NCBI GenBank assembly: GCA_039182965.1
Contig: JBCDBW010000006.1
Location: forward strand, 1-64,000
Length of the DNA: 64,000 nt
Direction of reading: 5' to 3'
From: JBCDBW01 sp039182965
GTDB lineage: Bacteria; Verrucomicrobiota; Verrucomicrobiia; Verrucomicrobiales; DEV007
In this document: positions 18,001 through 26,068 of the stretch, piece by piece
Layout: every line of letters begins with the position of its first letter
How positions within the stretch are numbered: position 1 is the stretch's first letter
The notes under the pieces: model-generated
What the model was told of the DNA's origin: nothing
What the model saw: only the letters and a program-made list of their open reading frames with translations
The model's database searches: none
Translations under genes and position numbers: made by a program

Positions 18001-19758
18001 TTTAACGTATTCTCAAAAAACTTTAAAGGCGTTTCCCGTAGCAACCCCGCAAATGAACCCCTCGACGATTCCCCCAACCGCTTCGAGTCAAGGGGATTCA
18101 ACCTCGCCGACGTCAATACCCCCGCCCTCGATCATCCCAACGATCTCAACGTCCTCATACCAGGCCTCGACGGCGCCGACCTGCGCTTCGGCCCCCTCGC
18201 ATGGAATGGCGGGAAAGTTCCCACACACCACCCACTGGCCGATAGCCCCGCGATCGATGGCTTCGACGTCGCCGTGACATCTTCCTTCGGCCTCGCCCCC
18301 GTGGTAGATGTCAGAAATGTCGATCGTTCCCAGGACGGTGATGCCAACTCCGTAATCGCCATCGACTGCGGCGCCGTGGAAGCCGTCACTCCCATCGTCG
18401 TCAACACAAGCAACGATGAAAACACCGCCAACACCACCACCTCCCTCCGCGAAGCCATCACCGCCGCCAGCGACCCCGGCCGGATCATCTTTAGCTCTTC
18501 CCTCGCCGGCGACACCATCGACCTCGATTCCGCAGCGGGAGGTCAAAACAGCCAGTTTATCACGACAAAAACCCTCCTCATCGATGCCACGAATCTTTTC
18601 GATGGCGGAATCACCGTCGCCGGTCCTTCCAACAGTCGCATTCTCAACTTCGGCACGAGTTCCGCCACGAAAGCCCTCTCTCTCCACGGAATCTCCTTCA
18701 CCGACGGCAAAGGCGCCAGCGGCGGGGCGATCGCCGCCTCGAACGCCTGCCTCACCGTGACTCACTCAGCCTTCTTCCGAAACAACCCCTCCGGCGGGGG
18801 CGGCGCTCTCCTCCTCAATAACGTCGCTACCCTGCTCGAAAATGTAACCCTCTCAGAAAATAGGGCCATTGGCGGCGGAGCCGCCGGCGGCGCTATCCAG
18901 GCTTCAAATGGCACCGACCTGACGATACGCCATTGCACCATTTTCGAAAACGAAGCCACCGCCGCCGGTGCCGGAATCGCCCTCATCGGCAATACCTCGT
19001 CCGCAGTCTTCTACTCGACCATCCTCGCCGAAAATCGCCGCACCAACAATAACCTCGCCAATGTCTTTGTTTCCGGTTCACCCCCCATCAACTCAAGCGG
19101 TTACAATCTCACCGATGATCCGGCCACCTACTTTACCGACCCGACCGATATCGTCAGCACCAATCCCTCCCTCAACTCCCTCCCCACACCGACGGCATAC
19201 CCGGGGGGCCTCGCCATCACCAATCCTCCCGCCGCTGGTTCTCCCGCCGTCGACAACGGTCCCGCTGCCATCATGCTTCCACCCTGCACGGACGCCCGCG
19301 GTTTCCCACGGTCCGCCTGCGCCGCAATGGATATCGGCGCATACGAACTCGGTGCCGGTCTCGGAAACGACTTCAGCGACGGAGATGGTATCGATTCTTA
19401 CTGGGAGCTCTTCCACGGACTCTCCAACACCACCAACGACGCCAACCTCGATCTCGACGGCGACGGCATGACGAACCTCCAGGAATTCCTCAACGGTTAC
19501 AAACCCAACGACCCCGGCTCCGTCCTCCGCACCACCGGGCTCTTCAAACCCGTCGGTCAGAATTTCGCCAATATCTCGTGGATCGCCTCCCCCGGCCGCA
19601 CCTACGACATCTACCACAGCGAAGACCTCAACGTCACCGATCCCTGGAACAAAATCGGCACCGTCACCACTTACACCGCGAGCGGAGAGTTCCGCATCGA
19701 TAGCTCCGCCATTCTCAACGCCCGCAACGCCTTCTTCGAAATCCGCCCAACCCCCTGA
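15091..19758 (+). CDS. Giant secreted protein with three CSLREA/beta-helix modules (copy B)
   Basis: This 1555-residue paralogue of the preceding gene has the same order: signal peptide (TAALALVLIGPLVFTPAQA; start at 15091 or, equally plausible, the ATG at 15121), an N-terminal DAYGYTFTD..FQWIDITTTGQ domain, and three modules opening with LREAIRDIVDGG (near 15945), LREAVREATSG (near 17180) and LREAITAASD (near 18440). Each module closes with SP..D.G..D.R..IGA or CGA and VE/YE. An acidic DFSDGDGID..DLDGDGMT calcium-binding-like stretch leads into the same final domain ending RNAFFEIRPTP. The shared ends and diverged middles suggest tandem duplication followed by variation of the beta-helix core. 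It probably shares a transcript with copy A, 99 bases away. Confidence 0.85.
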   Translation: MSLSFRIPFAMFRSLHTRPVLTDIATAALALVLIGPLVFTPAQALTGGPDAYGYTFTDSTETNGPAFQWIDITTTGQAVVTDGDDSSTFDPSVGNNGPVELGFPFTFYGTTHTSLTAATNGFLSTINDKGDDATNDCPLPARPSEGGGARFYLLHDDLTFVRGGDLYYQYFQKSPHPHAECGVSIFSWNQVIEKSSEKPIDIQALLFDNGDIIYQYGNNNATSNNGYTIAIQDTSAKTALTYNCSNSSLNVPNNLAILITPPSITVTTNADELDATATNGTGISLREAIRDIVDGGQIHFAPSLSGETLDITSGVSAELIAINKPLTINASSLDEPFSISGDRSAPIMNINNATVVLKNLVIRDGVGITNQAAGIEIDTNAAVKLCHVDFLFNRSDSLLTASAIRSVSGGRFSAIKCRFRSNSAIVGAAILTGGSGGGPCVIQHCEFACNRSTDAGGAISFFPTSGVLTITDSSFFDNEVSNGDGGAIRVRADQFLLRNSTLSNNRATGLGGAIRILNPIGSPALVEHCTIAENQSGAASAISVGAPFSIGHTVLTKNYSLNAGNPVIDNLPPPALGTSLGYNLSDVAETLLNQGSDTTNPDPKLGPLGHYGGFTMTHLPLAGSPLIDNGNPAITNPPATDQRKLPRITNGDTPIPSGGSEIIDIGAVESGPFLVVNTVTDENNTPIGAGTGNISLREAVREATSGQHIRFDASLSGAVFTLLASFQGDLVNTNNATSIHIDASNLAIRPVIDGNPNDNIFDMSNGEALSLHHLELVDGRDTSGGAIIGNGPLTLNRCRLAENCSTGGFGGGAIRADGSHHAYHCSEFFENDCTGTGSSGSVAHFTSDTYLRITDCWFHENDHRSGAFNSGRSTIRTRGWVVVDRSTFAQNANPRGHVIEKARDGCFVIRSSTFSGNQSRGSDPVLGTAGFSFPADVSHSTFIGNTAESFLLGSPTVIENSSAISPISLAFNVFSKNFKGVSRSNPANEPLDDSPNRFESRGFNLADVNTPALDHPNDLNVLIPGLDGADLRFGPLAWNGGKVPTHHPLADSPAIDGFDVAVTSSFGLAPVVDVRNVDRSQDGDANSVIAIDCGAVEAVTPIVVNTSNDENTANTTTSLREAITAASDPGRIIFSSSLAGDTIDLDSAAGGQNSQFITTKTLLIDATNLFDGGITVAGPSNSRILNFGTSSATKALSLHGISFTDGKGASGGAIAASNACLTVTHSAFFRNNPSGGGGALLLNNVATLLENVTLSENRAIGGGAAGGAIQASNGTDLTIRHCTIFENEATAAGAGIALIGNTSSAVFYSTILAENRRTNNNLANVFVSGSPPINSSGYNLTDDPATYFTDPTDIVSTNPSLNSLPTPTAYPGGLAITNPPAAGSPAVDNGPAAIMLPPCTDARGFPRSACAAMDIGAYELGAGLGNDFSDGDGIDSYWELFHGLSNTTNDANLDLDGDGMTNLQEFLNGYKPNDPGSVLRTTGLFKPVGQNFANISWIASPGRTYDIYHSEDLNVTDPWNKIGTVTTYTASGEFRIDSSAILNARNAFFEIRPTP

Positions 19759-19784
19759 TTCCAACGGAAGAACCGAAAAACCGA

Positions 19785-20990
19785 CTAACCCTTAAGAAGA
19801 TACTTTGCCGCCTGCTCCACATCCTTGTCCCCACGCCCGCTCAAATTACAAATAATCACCTCGTCCCTTCCCATCTCCGGCGCCGCCTTCTTCACGTAAG
19901 CGAGACCATGCGCCGTCTCCAAGGCCGGGATAATCCCCTCCACCTCCGACAGTTCCTTGAACGCATCCAAAGCCTCCTCGTCCGTCGCAAAAGTATACTC
20001 CACCCGCCCCGCATCCTGCAAAAAGGCATGCTCCGGCCCCACCGCCGCATAGTCCAAACCCGCTGACACGGAATGCGTTAACTCAATCTGTCCGTCATCG
20101 TCCGCCAGCAACCACGTCTTCGTCCCCTGCAAGACCCCCAGCTTCCCTCCCTGAAAACGCGCCGCATGCTCACCCTGCTTGATCCCATGGCCCCCCGCTT
20201 CCACCCCCATCATCCGCACGCCTTCGTCCCCCAAAAAAGGATGAAACAAACCAATCGCGTTGCTCCCCCCCCCCACGCAGGCCACCAGCAATTCCGGCAA
20301 CTTCTCCTCCCGCTCCAAAATCTGCTTGCGCGTCTCCACCCCAATCACCCGATGAAAATCACGCACCATCATCGGATACGGATGACCCCCTAACGCACTC
20401 CCCAAAATGTAATGCGTCGTGCGGGGATTCGTCACCCAGTCCCGGATCGCTTCGTTCACCGCTTCCTTCAAAGTCGCCTGCCCCGCCTTCACCGCACGCA
20501 CTTCCGCCCCCAAAAGACGCATCCGCACCACATTCAAATGCTGCCGCTCCATATCGATCGCTCCCATGTATATCACGCATTCCATCCCAAAACGCGCCGC
20601 CACCGTCGCCGTCGCCACCCCGTGCTGGCCCGCCCCCGTCTCCGCAATGATCCGCGTCTTCCCCAAACGCCGCGCCAGCATGATCTGACCCAGGGCATTG
20701 TTGATCTTGTGCGCCCCCGTGTGCAGCAAATCCTCCCGCTTCAAATACACGCGCGCCCCACCCAAAGACTCCGTCCACCGCTCCGCAAAATACAACGGCG
20801 TCGGCCGCCCAACATATTCCCGCAAAAGCTCCGCCAACTCCGCCTGAAAAATCGGGTCCGCCTTCGCCTTCTCATACTCGATCGCCAGTGCCTCGTGCGC
20901 AGCCATCAAGGTCTCCGGCACAAACATCCCCCCGAAGGTCCCAAAATGACCCCGCTTGTCCGGCATGGTTTCTGTCTGCCCGTCGCTCAT
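19785..20990 (-). CDS. trpB: Tryptophan synthase beta chain
   Basis: TrpB condenses indole with serine to give tryptophan, using pyridoxal phosphate. Starting at the ATG at 20990 (MSDGQTE) gives 401 residues, the usual length; a longer Arg-rich upstream frame overlaps mutY and is not credible. The PLP lysine lies in HTGAHKINNALGQ (Lys95), the phosphate-binding loop is GGGSNAIG, and the opening GHFGTFGGMFVPETL is diagnostic. No trpA or other trp gene is in the window, so the pathway is split. The start lies 19 bases after the mutY stop, so mutY-trpB may be cotranscribed. The coding strand is G-rich, in line with the strand skew. Confidence 0.97.
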   Translation of the reverse strand: MSDGQTETMPDKRGHFGTFGGMFVPETLMAAHEALAIEYEKAKADPIFQAELAELLREYVGRPTPLYFAERWTESLGGARVYLKREDLLHTGAHKINNALGQIMLARRLGKTRIIAETGAGQHGVATATVAARFGMECVIYMGAIDMERQHLNVVRMRLLGAEVRAVKAGQATLKEAVNEAIRDWVTNPRTTHYILGSALGGHPYPMMVRDFHRVIGVETRKQILEREEKLPELLVACVGGGSNAIGLFHPFLGDEGVRMMGVEAGGHGIKQGEHAARFQGGKLGVLQGTKTWLLADDDGQIELTHSVSAGLDYAAVGPEHAFLQDAGRVEYTFATDEEALDAFKELSEVEGIIPALETAHGLAYVKKAAPEMGRDEVIICNLSGRGDKDVEQAAKYLLKG

Positions 20991-21009
20991 TTCTTCCGAA
21001 AAGCCTACA

Positions 21010-22059
21010 TTAGCTTCCGCCCAACGCCAACTCGGTCTCTTCCATCCGTATAATCCGCTCCACCGCCTTACGATACGGCGCCGCCATCGGAAGCGATTCC
21101 ATCTCCGCCCACGCAACCCACGCCTCGCCCTCCCGAAGCCGCCCCGCGCCAAGCCCATCCATCCGATACACCCGCAAGGTCACCCGGTGATGCGTGATGG
21201 AATACTTCATCTCCAGCAACCCTTCCATTCCCTCCACTTCCCGCTCCGGCAAGCGCCACAATCCCTTCCGGCGCCGACCCGATTCCTCCCGCACCAACAA
21301 GACTTCCCGATGCCCCCTATCCGCCTCCCGAACTGCCCACACGACGTTCTCGTCCACTTTCACGGACTTGCGCCGGGCCACTTTCACCGGCAAGGCCTCC
21401 GGCTCCCCATCCTTCCCCAAACAGCTCCGCGATACCGGACATTCGCCACACCGCGGCCCTTTCACCGTGCAGATGCGCTGGCCCAACTCCATCAGCGCCG
21501 AGTTATATACCTGCGCCCCACCCGACTCCGGCAACAACGCTTCCGCCCAAACCCACATCTGCTTCCGCCCCGCCGGCCCATCCACCGCCTCCCGATAATC
21601 AAACAAGCGCGCAAACACACGCGCCACATTCCCGTCCACAATCGGCTCACACGCATCATACGCAAAGCTCGCCACCGCTCCCGCCGTATACCGCCCCACC
21701 CCAGGCAACTTCTCAATCGCCGCCGTCGCCCGCGGAAATTCCCCCCCATGCTCCGCCACCACCACTTGAGCCGCCCGCCAAAGGTTCCGCGCCCGACTGT
21801 AATACCCCAGTCCCTCCCATTGCTTCAATACCGACGCCTCATCCGCTCCCGCCAAGTCTTCCACCGTCGGAAAGGCTTCCATCCACCGCTCATAATACCG
21901 CTTCGGTCCCAAAACCGTCGCAATCTGCGTCTGCTGCAACATCACTTCCGAAACCAAAATCGCATACGCATCCTCCGTCTGCCGCCAAGGATAATCCCGA
22001 CCCTCCCGCGCAAACCACTCAACCAACCGCTTCCCAAATGCTCCCACTTCCCCTTTCAT
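21010..22059 (-). CDS. mutY: A/G-specific adenine glycosylase MutY
   Basis: MutY removes adenine mispaired with 8-oxoguanine. The 349-residue protein has catalytic Glu38 in VSEVMLQQTQ, the helix-hairpin-helix LPGVGRYTAGAVASFA (118-133), catalytic Asp142 in VDGNV, and a [4Fe-4S] cluster with Cys197, 204, 207 and 213 (spacing 6-2-5). A C-terminal NUDIX-like MutT-related domain (about 235-340) that recognises 8-oxoG follows. The ATG is directly preceded by heptamer repeats whose last unit supplies AGGA. The gene heads a possible mutY-trpB unit. Confidence 0.96.
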   Translation of the reverse strand: MKGEVGAFGKRLVEWFAREGRDYPWRQTEDAYAILVSEVMLQQTQIATVLGPKRYYERWMEAFPTVEDLAGADEASVLKQWEGLGYYSRARNLWRAAQVVVAEHGGEFPRATAAIEKLPGVGRYTAGAVASFAYDACEPIVDGNVARVFARLFDYREAVDGPAGRKQMWVWAEALLPESGGAQVYNSALMELGQRICTVKGPRCGECPVSRSCLGKDGEPEALPVKVARRKSVKVDENVVWAVREADRGHREVLLVREESGRRRKGLWRLPEREVEGMEGLLEMKYSITHHRVTLRVYRMDGLGAGRLREGEAWVAWAEMESLPMAAPYRKAVERIIRMEETELALGGS

Positions 22060-22089
22060 TCCTAATTCCTAATTCCTAATTCTTAATTG
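22060..22089 (-). repeat. Four heptamer direct repeats abutting the mutY start codon
   Basis: Read on the - strand, the units are ATTAAGA followed by ATTAGGA three times, then ATG. The AGGA in the last unit is the only Shine-Dalgarno candidate, so repeat number could affect translation. Compare the array before hflX. Confidence 0.75.
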
Positions 22090-22162
22090 GTGGGCCTCGA
22101 CCCCGCCAGCCCTTAAAGTAAACTCGCACCTCTTCACCGCCGCACCCACGCCCTCCCACCCC

Positions 22163-23080
22163 ATGCCCACCACGTCCCACACCGCCCCACTTACCTCCGA
22201 CCAAGCGAAAGCTCTCCATCGTCTCCTCGACCAACTCGGTTTCAAGTTCACCACCAAACCCTACACCCTCTACGCCGCCTCCAAGGACAAACTCTCCGTC
22301 GCCGTCTACGAAAAAGGCCCCAAAGTCCTCATCCAAGGAAAAGCCACGGAAGAATTCATCATCAATCACCTCGAACCCGAAATCCTTCAAGAGGCCAAAC
22401 TCGGATACGAAGAGGTCCATCACCCCGACTGGTTCTCCCCACACTTCGGCATCGACGAGTCCGGCAAAGGCGACTTCTTCGGCCCCCTCGTCACCGCTGG
22501 CGTCTACACCAACCAATCCATCACCCGCACCCTGATGAACCTCGGTGTGACCGATTCCAAACGGATCACATCCGATAAACGCATAACCGATCTAGCGGAA
22601 CAAATCGAGAGCATCCCGGGTATCGCTGTCGACGTAATTCAAATCAATCCGCTCAAATACAACGATCTTTACGAGTCCTTTAACAATCTCAATAAGCTCC
22701 TCGCCTGGGCCCACGCCCGTTGTATCGCCAATCTCGTCGCCAAGAAACCCACTTGCCCGCGCACCCTCTCGGACCAGTTCGGTAACCCGCGCCTCATCGA
22801 ACAAGCACTCGCGAAACACCACCTTCCTGCCCTTGAACTCCAACAAAGAACGAAGGCCGAATCCGATCCCGCCGTCGCCGCTGCATCAATCGTCGCCCGA
22901 CACCGCTTCATTACTGCCCTCAAAACGCTCGCCTCGGAAGCCGGTCTCGATTCTCCACTCCCGCGCGGCGCCGGTCCAAAGGTCCAGTCATTCATGCGGG
23001 ACATCGCCCACGCCCACGGCAAGAATGCTCTCCGCCCACTCGCCAAACTACATTTTAAGTTTACAGAAACGCTCCCCTAA
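22163..23080 (+). CDS. rnhC: Ribonuclease HIII
   Basis: This enzyme cleaves RNA in RNA-DNA hybrids, for example R-loops and primers. The 305-residue protein has the N-terminal TBP-like substrate-binding domain of the HIII type (about 10-85) and the catalytic domain with FGIDESGKGDFFGPLV (95-110; Asp98 and Glu99 metal ligands), VTDSKRI and a later Asp-containing DPAVAAASIVARHRF helix. HIII rather than HII is supported by the N-terminal extension and the DESGKGD signature. It is divergent from mutY, 103 bases away. Confidence 0.95.
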   Translation: MPTTSHTAPLTSDQAKALHRLLDQLGFKFTTKPYTLYAASKDKLSVAVYEKGPKVLIQGKATEEFIINHLEPEILQEAKLGYEEVHHPDWFSPHFGIDESGKGDFFGPLVTAGVYTNQSITRTLMNLGVTDSKRITSDKRITDLAEQIESIPGIAVDVIQINPLKYNDLYESFNNLNKLLAWAHARCIANLVAKKPTCPRTLSDQFGNPRLIEQALAKHHLPALELQQRTKAESDPAVAAASIVARHRFITALKTLASEAGLDSPLPRGAGPKVQSFMRDIAHAHGKNALRPLAKLHFKFTETLP

Positions 23081-23184
23081 CGTACCATTTTTTCGAGCTC
23101 CGGAGGACTCTCAAGCCCAACCTGTTGAGGCATTTATAGACGCTCCTCAGACCCAAACTTCTCTGGGCCGGTTCGTCAGGCAGG

Positions 23185-23215
23185 GAAAATGCTGTGATTA
23201 AACAGCACAGCAGTT
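23185..23215 (+). other. Small hairpin in the rnhC to HU-gene gap
   Basis: TGCTGT and ACAGCA form a 6-bp stem around the loop GATTAA (about 23191-23208), within a 229-base gap that otherwise shows nothing I can name. There is no T-run. It may belong to the 5' leader of the HU-like gene. Confidence 0.35.
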
Positions 23216-23309
23216 TTGAAACACTGAAAAACAGGCCCGGCCCCCGGCCGGTCCAACACCCAATATCAACACTCGCAGACATTTAACTCGTATCCCTCGG
23301 TAAAATATT

Positions 23310-23624
23310 ATGGCCAAAACCATCACCAAACGCGATCTCGTCGTCAAAATTAGCAACGACACCGGAATGACCCAACAGCAGGTCTTCAATGTCGTGCAAG
23401 ACTTCCTCGATACCGTCACCGGACACCTCTCCGATGGCGACGAAGTCGTCCTCCGCAACTTCGGCGCTTTCCAAGTCCGAAAGACCAAAGCCAAAGTCGG
23501 CCGCAATCCTAACCAGCCCGGCACCGACGTCGTCATCCCCCCAAGGGCAGTCGTCAAATTCAAACCCGGGAAGGAAATGAAGGAGAAAGTCGCCAGCGTT
23601 CTCCCCGCTCTGGCCGACGACTAA
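23310..23624 (+). CDS. HU/IHF-family nucleoid DNA-binding protein
   Basis: This 104-residue basic protein has the whole HU fold: a helical dimerisation part (TKRDLVVKISNDTGMTQQQV), then GDEVVLRNFGAFQVRKTKAK, and the DNA-embracing arm centred on RNPNQPGTDVVIP, where family members have RNPxTGE. The arm keeps the Arg-Asn-Pro, and the usual Thr-Gly is replaced by Asn-Gln-Pro-Gly. A charged tail of about ten residues extends beyond the HU core. It bends DNA as a dimer. The sequence alone does not separate HU from IHF-like. It is convergent with the next gene. Confidence 0.95.
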   Translation: MAKTITKRDLVVKISNDTGMTQQQVFNVVQDFLDTVTGHLSDGDEVVLRNFGAFQVRKTKAKVGRNPNQPGTDVVIPPRAVVKFKPGKEMKEKVASVLPALADD

Positions 23625-23663
23625 CCAATCCCATCTTCCGTCACCGCGGTGCGGCCTCGTGCC

Positions 23664-24701
23664 TCATCCCCTCGTCGGACCAACACCCATTGCCGCCGAC
23701 GCAATTGCTTCCACGTCCGTGACCGTCAGGACCCAACGCCGGTCCCCACGCGATTCCACCAAAGCCGCATCGTCACCCGCCAAGGCCCCCACCGGCCGCA
23801 CCTGACCCGCCTTCCACACCAGGCACCCTGGCCGATACGGGCCCACCTTGCGTGGATCCGTCCAGGTGTGAATGCCAATCACACGCTCGCTCACAGCTGC
23901 CGCGAGATGCATCGGCCCACTATCCACCGTGACCACCACGCCCGCCCGCCGTACCAACCAAATCAGCTCCCCCAGACTGGTGGAGTCCATCCAGTTCACG
24001 ACCCCGGGCGGTAAATCCCATTCCCCGCTCTCCCCGGAGACCGCCTGCCGCCCCACCAATACCACCCGCTCCGGACCCACCACTTCACAAAATCGCTTCA
24101 CCTGATCTCCCGGCATCGATTTCCCCTCACCTCGCGATACCGGATGAAACAACACATACCCCTCGGGTAACTCACTCGCGTCTGACGGCTCATCCCCTTC
24201 CGGCAACGGAAACTCCAACCCTTCCTTCCCGCCCGGCACTTCCACTCCCCCAGCCGCCACCAACGCCAGATATCGATCCACCGAATGCACCGCCCCGTCC
24301 GGCACCGCCACCACTTCATCATAACACCAACGCGATCCCTCACGCCCATCCTCCAACCCCGCTAACTCGCCCGCCCGGCTCGCCCGCGCCATCCACACGC
24401 TCCGAAACAAGCCCTGAAAATCCAAAGCCAAATCCGGCCGCAAATCCCGCAAGCCTCGGATCCAACGCCACATCCCAAGAAAACCACCCGCACCACGAAA
24501 CCGTTCGCGCGGAAATTCCACCACCCCGTCCACCACCCCGCTCCCCCGCAATACCGGAGCCCACGTCTCATTTACCACCCAGCCAATCCTCAAATCCGGA
24601 AACTGCCGCCGCAGCAAGGCCACCGCCGGTAAGGTGTGCACCACATCACCAAGCGAACTCGGCTTCACGACCAAGACCGATTCTATCGCAGAAAAATCCA
24701 C
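23664..24701 (-). CDS. Glycosyltransferase family 9 (heptosyltransferase-like)
   Basis: The 345-residue protein opens with VLVVKPSSLGDVVHTLPAV, the diagnostic N-terminus of GT9 ADP-heptose:LPS heptosyltransferases. The C-terminal half keeps the expected donor-site features: a HPVSRGEGKSMPG loop, RVVLVGR, and the VTVDSGPMHLAAAV segment with G-H-like WTDPRKVGPY. It most likely adds a heptose or related sugar to lipopolysaccharide core at the inner membrane. It is followed after 23 bases upstream on the same strand by a phosphoesterase gene, so the two may be cotranscribed. The acceptor sugar cannot be told. Confidence 0.92.
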   Translation of the reverse strand: MDFSAIESVLVVKPSSLGDVVHTLPAVALLRRQFPDLRIGWVVNETWAPVLRGSGVVDGVVEFPRERFRGAGGFLGMWRWIRGLRDLRPDLALDFQGLFRSVWMARASRAGELAGLEDGREGSRWCYDEVVAVPDGAVHSVDRYLALVAAGGVEVPGGKEGLEFPLPEGDEPSDASELPEGYVLFHPVSRGEGKSMPGDQVKRFCEVVGPERVVLVGRQAVSGESGEWDLPPGVVNWMDSTSLGELIWLVRRAGVVVTVDSGPMHLAAAVSERVIGIHTWTDPRKVGPYRPGCLVWKAGQVRPVGALAGDDAALVESRGDRRWVLTVTDVEAIASAAMGVGPTRG

Positions 24702-24724
24702 GCCTTCCCCTCACTCCGTTTTCC

Positions 24725-25447
24725 TTATTTGCCCAATGCCAATCGCGTCGCCAACATTTCCGGCAACCCCGCATCCACGATCTTCTTCTGCGCCGTCGCC
24801 AAATCATATTCCAAACGTCGAATCGTTACCCGCTCATCCTCCACGTCATAAGTCACATACGAGGACCGCCAATCACCATCCCGTGGCTGACCAACACTCC
24901 CAATGTTGATGAAATACTTGTTCCCCGCATGAATGCGTACCCGATCCGCCGGCTCCTCATGCACACTGCTAGATTTCACAAACACCCGCGGCGTGTGCGT
25001 GTGCCCATAAAAACACAAGCTTGTAAATTGATAACTGAAACTCGCCATCGCATCGAACTTGTTCGTGACATAATGCCATCCCGCCGGCGAATCCAGTGTC
25101 GCATGCACTACCGTGAAATTCTGCACCTGCCGCAATAATCGCAAATCCTTCAACCACGCCTTCTCCTCGTCATCCAATTGGTCCCGCGTCCACTCCAATG
25201 CCGCCTTCGCCAACGGATTCAAACCCTCCAGAGGACTGTCCCGCCACGCCTCCTCGTCGTGATTGCCCTTCACCACCGGACAATCCATCCCCTTAACGAT
25301 CGAAAGACATTCATTGGGGTTCGCCCCATACCCCACCACGTCCCCAATACACGCATAATGCGTACACCGCTGCTTTTCCGCATCCTCCAGCACCGTCTCC
25401 AATGCCTCTAAATTCGCGTGAATGTCCCCAAACAACGCAAACTTCAT
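24725..25447 (-). CDS. Metallophosphoesterase, YfcE/protein-phosphatase-like
   Basis: Starting at the ATG at 25447 (MKFALFGDIHANLEAL) gives 240 residues; the frame stays open further upstream but without family similarity. The calcineurin-like metal-site motifs are all present: GDIHAN (Asp8, His10), IGDVVGYG, KGNHDEE, HATLDSP and GHTHTPRVF. The closest described group is the small prokaryotic metallophosphoesterases acting on phosphodiesters or phosphoproteins. It reads toward the GT9 gene with a 23-base gap. The exact substrate is not predictable. Confidence 0.9.
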   Translation of the reverse strand: MKFALFGDIHANLEALETVLEDAEKQRCTHYACIGDVVGYGANPNECLSIVKGMDCPVVKGNHDEEAWRDSPLEGLNPLAKAALEWTRDQLDDEEKAWLKDLRLLRQVQNFTVVHATLDSPAGWHYVTNKFDAMASFSYQFTSLCFYGHTHTPRVFVKSSSVHEEPADRVRIHAGNKYFINIGSVGQPRDGDWRSSYVTYDVEDERVTIRRLEYDLATAQKKIVDAGLPEMLATRLALGK

Positions 25448-25822
25448 ATTTCCCAGTGATCCCTTCGCACTTTCATGTCCCGCTCCTCCCAAATTAACCG
25501 AATTCCGGCCAAGAGCGACACCCTTACCACACCAATCAAGCAAAAACCAACCTCAATCCTTCTCACTCCCGCCTACAAATTCGCCCTCACGCTTCCCCGA
25601 GCTTGCCCCAAAAGCGACGGCGCCCCCTCGTATCTCCGTAAAACGCCTCCCATCCCACCGCCAATCACCTCCGTGGCGGGCAGGCCTCAAAAAAACAGGT
25701 CCTATCATCCAATCGTCCCCGCAGCCGTGACGTAAAAAACCCCGACAGTCCCTGCGGCATCGCTCGCACTCGCGTCCCCATCATCCCTGCCCCCAAAGGA
25801 AAGAAACTGGGAGTAAAGGGTC

Positions 25823-25897
25823 ATGCAGCTTACGCATGAACTTCTTCGGAAGGTAGCATTGGTCCTTCCGTATCGCAGTTGGAAGGTGAGGCGTTAA
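25823..25897 (+). CDS. Possible 24-residue leader peptide or gene remnant
   Basis: An ATG preceded by GGGAG and AAAGGG opens a short frame (MQLTHELLRK then VALVLPYRSWKVRR) that stops at TAA. Its coding bases coincide with the two hairpins of the leader. It could be a leader peptide, a fragment of a decayed gene, or chance. Confidence 0.25.
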   Translation: MQLTHELLRKVALVLPYRSWKVRR

Positions 25898-26008
25898 TCC
25901 AGACAACAATGAACTCAAAATGTTCATCACCATGATAGCACCACCCACTCAATGTCGTCCATCCCAAGCAAGGTAAGCCGTGAAAGCACGTCGGCTGGCT
26001 CCTCCAAA

Positions 26009-26032
26009 ATCTTCGACTTCAAGATATTTTTT
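26009..26032 (+). terminator. Weak terminator-like hairpin upstream of the isochorismatase-like gene
   Basis: ATCTT and AAGAT pair around a 7-base loop, followed by A and six T. The stem is short and AT-rich, so it is weak. Its place 5' of the gene suggests attenuation rather than transcript end. Confidence 0.35.
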
Positions 26033-26068
26033 ATCCTAACATTAACATGCAATCGAACCTGTAATAAA

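Larger units (their letters stand above)
25448..26068 (+). other. Gene-poor gap with structured leader before the isochorismatase-like gene
   Basis: The gap is 621 bases. The first 340 show only C-rich DNA. From about 25800 the base composition changes: stem CATGC/GCATG (25822-25838), stem CGGAAGG/CCTTCCG (25847-25870), and a free GGAAGG (25881-25886) able to compete for the same CCTTCC. A terminator-like hairpin with T-run follows at 26009-26032, ending 36 bases before the ATG. Together these look like an attenuated or ligand-controlled leader, but I recognise no riboswitch class. Confidence 0.4.

Noticed and set aside
20991..21158. N-terminal extension of TrpB
   Set aside because: 56 Arg/Trp-rich residues overlapping mutY; the normal TrpB N-terminus starts at 20990.
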